From Sordaria brevicollis (lineage: Eukaryota; Ascomycota; Sordariomycetes; Sordariales; Sordariaceae): a DNA stretch of 64,000 nt. The position numbers and the translations under genes were made by a program. The notes under the pieces are model-generated. The model had not been told where the DNA came from, searched no databases, and saw only the letters and a list, made by a program, of their open reading frames with translations. Below, piece after piece: positions 31,655 to 40,384 of the stretch. The first letter of the stretch is position 1. Each line of letters opens with the position of its first letter. The stretch spans positions 372,001 to 436,000 of the forward strand of contig JAUTDP010000011.1 in assembly GCA_033439795.1 (NCBI GenBank). Reading direction: 5' to 3'.

Positions 31655-32243
31655 GGAACAGTGGGATGGGAGTTGAGATCGTTTTCCGTTGTATGATCAG
31701 TTTGGTTTGGGCTCTCAGGTGTTCCATGTATGTTTCGCTTTTTTCTCATTGCTTAACTGGTGGTTTAATAAAGTGCTAAACTCACGGCACCCTCCTGGCC
31801 TCTTGTTCATTGAACTCCTCCTGCCTCGTCCTTAAGGATCCGCCAACCTTTTCGCCCGATACCTCCGTGCCCTCACTCTAGCTGTGCGCATTTTGCAGGG
31901 CATGCTAGGTCCGGGTCACCTACTCACATGTTAAGGTATCCGCTTGCATTGCATGTTGATAGCAGTGAGGGTGGAAGGCTAAACACTTGACTACAATGCA
32001 AGTTCCGCCCAAGAAATCACGAACCTAATGCATGCATGAAAGCAGCGCACCATGGTTTTTGGAATTTCCACGTGAGTTCAAAAATTGGATGTTTGTAATA
32101 CAGAAACCCCGGCCAGTTTCTACGATATAAGGAGGTAGCTTTCACTCGCACAATTCTAAAACGAAACACAACCTTCCCCTTGTTCCCAACCGAATCAAGT
32201 TCCAGCATCACACACTCACCCAACAAACACTCCAGCAAGCATC
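31655..32243. other. Spacer between paralogue H and the DUF3669 gene
   Basis: No gene seen. A GATATAAGG TATA-like sequence near 32124 lies about 120 bp upstream of the next start codon. Confidence 0.35.
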
Positions 32244-33866
32244 ATGAACCGCGAACAACAATCTAAAGCACTCGTCAGGATTGGCAAAGGCTACTGTGGC
32301 TCCGTCTGGGCCATCCCCCTTGCCAATGACAACCTCCCCGCCGTCGACCTCGATAACACCAACATCGAAAATCACATCATGTCACCCCAACCCGTCCTCA
32401 AACGTGGTGACGGCAGCGAGTACCGCTCTGTCACCGATGAACACGACATCCACAAGCACATTGTTTCCAGCTTAGCAACAGTAAAGGCGGTATCATCATC
32501 ATCTTCTTCTTCCAACCTTGACCTCCCCCAACAGAACAACCTAAACCTGATATCAAGTCACCAAGCCATCCAAGACTACTGTAACTGCCTCGTTTCATTT
32601 TTGGCTCGAGCAGCGGTGGCATCATCATCACCATCATCATTATCACCCAACCCTACAGGTAACCTCTCCCAACGGAACGACCTGATAACAGCCAGTTACC
32701 AAGTCAACATCGTCCAACCCCTCGGCCTCATCACCGCCACCTCGCCCTTATGGCCCCAAATCCTGCCCTTCCTCCCCCCAGACCACCGACCGTGCGACGC
32801 CCTCCTCAACGAACGAATCCCTCCGATGCCGAAACCCGTCCGCGAAGTCATGGCCAAAGAATACCTTTCCGCCCGTCGCCACATTCACAATCATCAGGGG
32901 CGCCACGCTGCTGCTGCTACCTCTAGTAATAACCAAGAACGCTCCATCGATCCAACCCTTCCCCTTCCCCACGCCCTCCAAACCGCAGCAAACATTGAGC
33001 AAAACTGCCTGGTGCGTCCCCTTTTGGGTACATGTAGTAGACGTCGGTACCAACACATCACGACAAACGAGCCACCACGCTCACAACAACAAGCACAAGT
33101 GGAACCCATATCGGAGGAGAGGAGGAGGATGACGCTGGCACAGCTGATGAGAAGACTAAGAGCAGAAGCAAGCCGGCGAGAACATGAAGAAGAAAGACAT
33201 GAACGTTATTTTAATCTCTCCTCCCTCCGAAACTTCCCTTTGCATCTCGATCAGATGCGACACCTAAAAATGCCGGTGGACGAGTACGCGTCGGCGATGG
33301 CGGATGCCATGGCTTTTTTGCACTGGGGCGCGGAGACGGATGCGGGGGGTGTTGAGTTTGTGATTGCTAGGCCACGTCAGGATCAGGCATCTCCGGGGGC
33401 AGCTTCTCCAGGGGCAGCTTCCACTTGTGCTTCTGGGACTAGGCCAAGTATCGGCTCGAAACCGTTTACTTCAGTCCCGGTTTTAGGAGGTGAACATGCC
33501 TTGTGGTTGTTGGACTTTGATTGTTGCAGGATGGTGACGATTCCTTCCCCTGACCTGGCCAAAGAAGATGAGGAAGAAGACGGAGGGAAGAAAGTTACAG
33601 AGTTCCTCGATGTTCTGGCACGAGCGTTTTGGAGGAATGACCCCTGGTATCCTCGGCCTCTGGATCCTCCCAATGGTAACGATAAGGACTTGGTCTATAT
33701 CGACGACAAGAAGCTGTGGGAGAGGTTTAGGGGGAGGTACATAACGACAAGCAGGCAGATTTTGGTGGAGAAAGGAAGGACGGGAAGGGTGGTGATGGGG
33801 TTGCCGTCGCGGTTGATTGATTTGATTGTGAAGATGAAGGGTAGGTGGAAGGCGAGTGCTGTCTAA
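32244..33866 (+). CDS. DUF3669-family protein (kinase-like fold), 540 aa
   Basis: An uninterrupted frame of 540 codons. Near the start, IGKGYCGSVWA (residues 12-22) resembles the glycine-rich loop of protein kinases. The first half has Ser-rich and His/Asn-rich low-complexity stretches. The second half carries the family pattern: MPVDEYASAMADAMAFLHWG, GVEFVIA, then HALWLLDFDCCRM with an LDFD in place of the kinase DFG, then AFWRNDPWYPRP. DUF3669 proteins are common in filamentous fungi, often in variable, expanded gene sets; their activity is not established. A broken relative lies at 28.9 kb, so this family has also duplicated and decayed inside the cluster. The length is about that of full DUF3669 proteins. 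Confidence 0.8.
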   Translation: MNREQQSKALVRIGKGYCGSVWAIPLANDNLPAVDLDNTNIENHIMSPQPVLKRGDGSEYRSVTDEHDIHKHIVSSLATVKAVSSSSSSSNLDLPQQNNLNLISSHQAIQDYCNCLVSFLARAAVASSSPSSLSPNPTGNLSQRNDLITASYQVNIVQPLGLITATSPLWPQILPFLPPDHRPCDALLNERIPPMPKPVREVMAKEYLSARRHIHNHQGRHAAAATSSNNQERSIDPTLPLPHALQTAANIEQNCLVRPLLGTCSRRRYQHITTNEPPRSQQQAQVEPISEERRRMTLAQLMRRLRAEASRREHEEERHERYFNLSSLRNFPLHLDQMRHLKMPVDEYASAMADAMAFLHWGAETDAGGVEFVIARPRQDQASPGAASPGAASTCASGTRPSIGSKPFTSVPVLGGEHALWLLDFDCCRMVTIPSPDLAKEDEEEDGGKKVTEFLDVLARAFWRNDPWYPRPLDPPNGNDKDLVYIDDKKLWERFRGRYITTSRQILVEKGRTGRVVMGLPSRLIDLIVKMKGRWKASAV

Positions 33867-34257
33867 GGGGGGGACGAAAACTGGTCTATGTGGTGTCAGG
33901 AAATGAATGAAAGGACGACCGATACGTTGGTGTACGATATCAACGAACACGGTCACGGATGCGATGACGGGGTTCTTGATGTGGAGACACAGAGACAGAG
34001 AGAGACAGAAAGAAGGCTGGACACAGGATGGAAAACACATCGAATGGAAGGCGTGGCCCGGATCTCGTCCCTTCCCATCTTCTGAGCCCCGTGGTCCCTG
34101 TGACATAGAATGACTGAAGCAACAACGTATATTTCTTCCTAAAAAAAAAGTGATCAATCTAGTTGGCCCGTCCTTGTCTGCACCCTGTCCCTCCTCATCC
34201 AGAACTATCTTGTATCCTCTTCCTCCATCTCAACTGCATCCCCATGAGCAAAAAGCA
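33867..34257. other. Convergent 3' ends of the DUF3669 gene and paralogue I
   Basis: Shared 3' flank with a purine-rich AGAGACAGAGAGAGAC block near 33985-34015. No gene was recognised. Confidence 0.4.
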
Positions 34258-35218
34258 TCACTGTTCAACCTCTCCATCCTGATTCTTCTTCATGAACGAA
34301 AGATAGATGGAATTCTGATCCATCGTGCTCGAAGGGGCATCAGGGTTAGTTTGGCCCAGCTCGCAGTCCGCAAGACGACAGATCTTATCAATCTTGCGCA
34401 AGTACTCGACCTTGTCCAAAGCAAGACCCTGGTAATCGAACCCTATATTTATTCCTTGTCAGTGAAATTGCAAGCGATGAAGGGATTCTAGAGGCAGGGC
34501 AATATAGACATAGGTGCCCGGGTTTTGGACATAACTCACTTAGCAAGTTCATCTGCCTCTCCTCGATGGGCACATCCTTACACATAACCACCTTCTCCAT
34601 CTTCACCACGTTAATCGGATCCGACGTCAACACACCGCCATAAACATACTCATCCCTCCCCGGTCTTTGATCAAGCAATCCCGCCTCAGAGTCCGCCTGT
34701 AACTGTCGAGCCGCCTCCGGCGATAAATTCAGCCGTTCGGCCAACGCCTTTCCGTCATTCAGAACCTTTCCCTTCACTTTCCCATCGCGCACCCTGCCCT
34801 GCCTCGCATAGACTTTAAACTCCAAAGTAACCGAAGGAGGGAGGAGGCCGTCTTTAGAATCCGGATAGGCAACAGTGCCGGCGGGGAAAACAAAGTACAA
34901 AGAATTTGTTTCCTCTTCGAGCGTCAAGAGTATGCCTTGCTGTTCCTTGTATTCGGCTGCCAGGACATCTCCAGGGGCAGTCATTTCCACCTTGACATCC
35001 CGCCAAGTTCCCGGATCAGGCTTTGGGTAGATTCTGACGACAGCTAGGATTCCAGATGGGTGCCCCTGCGGCTCCTTGCCTGCGGGACTGGCGGAAAATT
35101 GCCGGGGAGGGGGGTAGACGAAGTCGGCCTTGATATAATTGGAGCCTGCTTGGGTGTGGATTTTGCGTTGGTCGCCGGTAGGGTCGAACTAGTGGTCTTC
35201 GGCCATGTTCAGGGGCAT
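34258..35218 (-). pseudogene. Cluster paralogue I: velvet-like-core gene with an early TAG codon
   Basis: Exon 1 runs 35218-34540, a phase-1 intron 34539-34443 (GTGAGT, CACTGAC, ATATAG), exon 2 34442-34258 (TGA). The total is 864 nt, exactly as in paralogue H. The start reads MPLNMAEDH and then TAG at 35191-35189. Everything after it is intact: IKADFVYPPPRQF, AVVRIYPKPDPGTWRDVKV, LYFVFPAGTVAYP, YGGVLTSDPINVV, and the tail KVEYLRKIDKICRLADCELG. TAG differs from CAG (Gln) by one C-to-T change. The next ATG in frame is near 34984 (VEMTAPGD), which would drop the first beta strands. Either the gene is newly dead, or it uses readthrough or another start. Paralogue H is the best comparison. Confidence 0.75.
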
Positions 35219-35373
35219 TTTGGGATGCGTTGAAGAAGGTTGAAGGTGTTTTGGTGGTGTTGGCAAGTTCCCTTGGGAGAAAAATATGAAGTCAAGGAAA
35301 GTAGGTATGGATTGAATGCCTGATGATGTCCCTGAGAGATGGAAACCTTGAAGTCGGTGGGAACTGACTGTCT

Positions 35374-35381
35374 CTTATATA
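35374..35381 (-). promoter_or_regulatory. TATA-like box of paralogue I
   Basis: Minus-strand TATATAAG, about 158 bp upstream of the first ATG. The promoter is thus kept although the coding frame has a stop. Confidence 0.5.
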
Positions 35382-35722
35382 GAACTCTACCCGAGAAACT
35401 CATCTGGACAAATGTTGGCACATGAGTTAAGTGTCTGGTCTTGACCAACACCAACTACGCTTGTAGATTCCAATAATAGGTATTAGACAGACCGATGAGT
35501 GAAAGATATTGAACCATCCGTCTACAATAACTTTGCGTTGAACTGCCCGTTCTTTGTAAAAGCGGTTCCATCCCCTTAGATCCTAACGCTGATATGGTAC
35601 GTTTTTACCCTTCCCTCCCACAATCGAATCTTCTAACTCAGATCACGTTTCCACTGGTAATTTTCCACAACGGTTATGGCGATTGACATTGAGTTCGATC
35701 TCTTTGATGCCCCAACGCCATG

Positions 35723-35862
35723 AGGTACGTACCTCGTCGCAAAAATACAAGGACGATGGCATTGGTACCAACGAGCCGGTCGCAAAAACCAAAGGACAAT
35801 GACATTGATACCAACGAGCCGTTTCCTTGTGTAACATGTTGGCGATGAAGCGCAAGAGACAT
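35723..35862. repeat. Direct repeat, left copy (two sub-units)
   Basis: Two sub-units, each ending in ACCAACGAGCCG, follow GGTACGTACCTCG and CAAGGACGATGGCATTGG-type sequence. The second continues through CCTTGTGTAACATGTTGG to GAGACAT. The right copy is at 36206-36304. Confidence 0.65.
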
Positions 35863-36205
35863 CAACAGGTTGATATATTTCATGACATACTGTGGAAAGC
35901 GTGATGCCTACGCGAGATACTCATACCACTGTAAAACTGTAGTCTAGAAGCCACGAATCAAAGTATAACAATTAAGTGCAAGGAGGAAAAGGGAAGAAGA
36001 TTGACAAATGACAAAACGAAGAAAGCCAGACGTTCTGCCGTCCCATGTCGCCTTCCCATTTCCCAATCCAGATCTATCTTAACCTCTATCGATGAAAACA
36101 AGAGCCTCATACTCATTGCCATCCGATGTGTCATGGTCCCTGTGCACTGTCCCTGGCACCCTGGGGTCCATCCTGCCATGCCATGACAATGACCTATACG
36201 CCACC

Positions 36206-36304
36206 AGGTACGTACCTTGGCGCAAAACCCAAGGACAATGGCATTGATATACCAACGAGCCGTTATCCTGTGTAACATGTTGGTAAGGAAAGCGCTTGAG
36301 ACAT
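36206..36304. repeat. Direct repeat, right copy
   Basis: AGGTACGTACCTTGGCGC, then AAGGACAATGGCATTGATA, ACCAACGAGCCG, CCTGTGTAACATGTTGG and GAGACAT, in the same order as the left copy about 440 bp away. Compared with the left copy it has only one sub-unit. Confidence 0.65.
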
Positions 36305-36405
36305 TATCATGTAGAAAAAGTGACGAGAAGACCCAACATTGCGTAGATAGAACACCAACGCGTTTATGGTGTAGGTCATTATCTCTCAGACCGTGTACCT
36401 AGTTA

Positions 36406-36821
36406 GGTAGTGTTTGTTTCCCCACGATCTGGCGTAAACACCCCCTTTTTCTCACGCATGCGTAAATAAAAAACCGCGTTTATTTAAAAATCGTAAATAG
36501 GGTATAATATCGACCCCCCTCAGATAGCCTCGCCGAGCCTTATATACCTGGCGTAAATCGTTTTATTTTGTATGGGGGACTTTGCGCCAAATCACGAAAA
36601 GTGATACACGCCCTAAAAAATCGCAAATAGGCGTACGAATTATATATTGTTATTATTTCCGGCTAAATAAAGAAAAAAAAAAGAAGAAAAAGCAGAAAAA
36701 AAAAGTTGAAGGGGGGGTGTGGATGGAAATGCGCCGTATGAGTAATGTGGCCCGAGCTTTTTTCGTAAATGATATACGCCAGGTTGGGTTTACGCCAAAT
36801 CGTGGGCAAACAAACACTACC
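36406..36821. mobile_element. 416-bp PIF/Harbinger-like MITE
   Basis: Terminal inverted repeats of about 34 bp start GGTAGTGTTTGTTT and continue CCCACGAT and TGGCGTAAAC, with two mismatches. Both sides carry TTA (36403-36405 and 36822-36824). TTA duplications with GC-starting ends containing GTGTTTG fit the PIF/Harbinger superfamily. The interior has no coding capacity. It has sub-terminal repeats of GGCGTAAA in both directions and a purine-rich AAAAAAGAAG stretch near 36670-36700. Confidence 0.8.
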
Positions 36822-37159
36822 TTAATGACTCTCACATGTTGGAGCACCGCGAGTGTATATATAAACCTATCCAATCGTTGGGGAGGTCGAGTTCCAATGA
36901 GGCTCAACCGCCTCGACGTTGCACAACGTTCCGTACAGTATCACCAAACATGTTCCCCGTCGGCGTAGCGGCGCTTAGGGAACGGGAGACCCACCTTCAG
37001 TACTACCCTATTTCTACACTACCGACGACGATCATGTCTCCTCGTCCTCGTTAACTTCTCCCCTTCACTTCTTCCACTTCTCTTCAAAACTTCCAACTCA
37101 CCAACACTCCTATCCACAACCCCGACATTCCCTTTATCCCTCTTCTCTTTCCTCCACAC

Positions 37160-37189
37160 ATGACCCTCAAGAAAGAACGGCGCCAATGA
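37160..37189 (+). promoter_or_regulatory. Nine-codon upstream frame whose stop overlaps the HET-gene start
   Basis: ATG at 37160 opens a 9-codon frame that ends in TGA at 37187-37189. The start codon of the HET-domain gene is 37186-37188, so the two overlap as ATGA. This arrangement can couple or restrain translation of the downstream frame. If the messenger starts downstream of 37160 it is irrelevant. Confidence 0.45.
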
Positions 37190-40100
37190 CCTCCCCGTCC
37201 CGTGCATCCAACCCCCTACCAGTAGGCCCTGACCCTCCCACGACCCGAACCAATGAGCCCTACGCAGTCTCATCACTCCTGCTACTCCATCCCGATTCCG
37301 GATCGGGATCCAGAAGATCTCACCAGGGCTCTTATGAAGCGTTGATAGAGTACTTCACCACCAACTCCCTCCCTCTGCCTTCATACCTCCAATCCTACAA
37401 CTCCTTCGTATCTCACTTCTTTGCCTCTTCCTCGTCCCCTACCTCAGCCTCTACCTCCAGCAACTCACTTCCCTTCCTTTCAGGACCGTCCTCAGGAGTC
37501 AATATACCAGCACACCTCACCTCGCACGAGGCCTTCATCCGATACTCCTCCACCAACCTTACCCATGCAGCCCAGCTACCATTGAACCACTTCTGTTCTC
37601 GCTGCACTCAAGTACTTGCATCTCCACCACCGGCATCCAGCTCCAACGCATCATGGTGGAGGGGCGGAGGCAAACTGTGTATAGTTGAAGAGCTGTTTTG
37701 CTCGGCTAGTGAGGGGACATGTCATTTCTGTTGGGTTGTCATGGCCAAGGTGTTGAGGTCTATTGAAGGCCAGGTTAATGACGAGGAGGAAGAGATGAGA
37801 GGAAGGGCTGAGGATGTTTGGAGAGACATGAGGTGGTTGATGGTTGGGTTGTTCTTCTGGGCGGAGGATAAGAGAGGGGATGTGTGGAGGGGGGAGCTAA
37901 GTGTTAGGTGTTTGCCGGACGTAGTGAGAAAGGGCAAGGGCAAGGGGAAGGACATGGAAATGGACATGGAGGGGAAGGTGGTGGTTAGTGAGTTTGTGAA
38001 GATAAGGGAGGGATTACAACCTGGTAGGTAACCAACTGAGACAACTGATTGGAGGAGGAGTAGGACAGTGGCTGATACTCACAAGTTTCTTCCTAGACCC
38101 CAGCTACCCGCTTTCATTCCTCACCTCTTTTCACACAGCCAGCGAACACAGCTGGAACCAAGCCGTCGAATGGATCAACAACTGCCATTCATCCCACGCT
38201 TTGTGCCATGCCGCCAAGATCATGGACTGCCATGACCGGCGGCCCGCGAGACTCATCGCCGTCGGCCATCCCGGAGACACTCACGTCCGGGTTATCGAGA
38301 CGGCCGGTCTTCCCCTCTCAGAGACACCCTTCATGTCGCTTAGCCACTGCTGGGGCAAAGACGGCGTGCCGACGCAACTCCTTCAAGAGAACTATGACCG
38401 CTTCACCAAAGAAGGAATCAAGCTCACTGAGCTGCCCAGAACTTTCCGGGACGCCATTGACGTGACTCGGAGGTTGAACTTGGTGCCATACATCTGGATC
38501 GACTCGCTCTGCATCATCCAGGATTCCAAGCAAGACTGGGATGACGAGTCAGTCAAGATGCAGTACGTCTATCGGAACTCGGTCCTTAACTTGGCCGCCG
38601 GAGCGTCGCCTAATTCTCACGGAGGGTTGTTCAACCCCCGTTATCCGCTGTCGACAGTTCCTTGGTCTATCCCTTTGCCAGTCTCCTCTTTCTCATCTGT
38701 GGGCGAGAGCGAAAAGGTCCTAACAAGCGAATACCGTTCCGAAAAGGAATCGGACCTCATCCTCTTTACACGAGGCTGGGTCCTCCAGGAACAGCTCCTC
38801 GCCCGACGCACTCTCATTTTCGGCAAGGACGAACTCCATTGGGAGTGCGCAACCATTGAGGCGAGCGAGTCGTTTCCGTTGTCCATCGACACGGAGCGCT
38901 GGGATGATGTGAATGATAGGAGAACCATATTCCAGCACCAGTGGGAGAACCTTCTTGATGGTGGTGACGCTCAACGGCGCAAAGCATGGGAACTGCTGGT
39001 CCAGACGTACTTCAGCCGGTCGCTGACCAAGGCTTCGGACAGACTAATAGCCATCTCAGGTATAGCGGAGCAAATCGGCGGTCGATGGGGCGAAGGGGTT
39101 ACGTACCTGGCAGGATTGTGGTCGTACCGACTGCTTCAGGGGCTTCTGTGGTCCATGGGCGGCGAAGATCGTTGCGAGGAGCGCGACATGCAGGCGGCAC
39201 CGTCATGGTCGTGGGCATCGCTTGTTCCGGAACATGTGCCGGGCGTGACGGACCTGAAGTTGACGTATGAAGAGGCCGAGTTTGTGGATGGCTTGGCGGA
39301 GGTTTTAGAGGCGCAGGTGACGCCTGTCAGATCAACGAATCCATTTGGGCCCGTTATTCCTGGTTCTGGAAGTATCAGGCTTAGGGGGCCAGTGCTGCCG
39401 AGGCCGAGAATAACGAACAGGGATGGGAATTGTGAGGTGTATGATTTGGTTCTTGGAGGGAACGAGACGGGTTCAGATTTCAGGATGAATGAAAGCGGCG
39501 TGTATGTCAACACGGCCACCGGGTTACCTGCTTATCTCCATTCAACTCAGTCTGTTGTGGTTCATTGGGACGACATCAATGATGTGACGGATGACGAGGA
39601 GGAGGCTTACTTGGCACCACTCCAGATTCAGCTCGTTGAGGACGGACAGGGAGGCAATCCGAGCAAACTTCAGCTGGTTGGGCTGGTCCTTCTGAAGGCA
39701 TCGTCGTGGATCGCGGTCCCACAGTTTCGAAGGGCGGGCTTGTTCTTCATCACTGATGAGGCGCCCCAGAGAAATGCTGCTCCTGACGGTGAACTCCATG
39801 ACGAGCAACAACAAGAGGAAGAAAGCGATACTCACATGGACATCGATCCCGAAGGCTCTTTGGATCCTGAACCTCTTGCCGTCCGTTATCCCGACCCAAA
39901 CTACCAGCACCACCCACTAGACGCATACGATGATTATAGCGACTCACAGCAGGACGACACTTACTCCAACGATTCCTACTCGTCTAACCCTTTCGCCAAT
40001 GTTACATGGGAAGATGAATCCGAGGAGGAGACTGAAAAGGATCCAGCTGAGGACAACGAGTACTATTACGAAGACTTCTCCGTCTGGGAATCGGGCATTG

Positions 40101-40384
40101 AACGGTTAAAGAGCCAAGGCTTCCTCCGCAACATCGACACATGGTTCACACAGGAAGTGCAACAACGGGGACGAATGGATGTCTTGAGACAAGACCCCTA
40201 CGTCAACGGTCCACGTCCTCCGAGCACCGACCTAGCCGAACGATATTCAACATGTCTTCAACGGACGTTCTACCATTGGATTGATCGCTTCCTGAACACT
40301 TGTAAGGACGTAGCTCGACTGAAGCCAGATTCTGTGCTGGGCGGAGGGGAGGGTAATGGATACTATGTTTATGAGATTGTATAA
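37186..40384 (+). CDS. het-6: HET-domain heterokaryon-incompatibility protein, probable het-6, 1041 aa model
   Basis: Exon 1 runs 37186-38023 and exon 2 38097-40384 across a 73-nt phase-1 intron (GTAGGT, GGCTGATAC, TTCCTAG); the total is 1042 codons. The HET domain starts near residue 356 (FMSLSHCWG) and continues with PRTFRDAIDVTRRL, PYIWIDSLCIIQDS, VYRNSVLNLAA and GWVLQEQLLARRT. Before it is a Cys-rich stretch (CSRC near 137-140, CHFC near 180) and WINNCHSSHALC, seen in TOL-type HET proteins. The C-terminal 200 residues are acidic. HET proteins trigger cell death when unlike strains fuse. The assignment to het-6 rests on position: from memory het-6 lies three gene numbers before cys-3 and six before un-24. 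A start at ATG 38333 would give 683 residues, close to the 680 I recall for HET-6, so the true start needs transcript data. Confidence 0.6.

Noticed and set aside
32431..33673. Minus-strand frames opposite the DUF3669 gene
   Set aside because: Shadows of a coding frame with a recognised domain on the plus strand.
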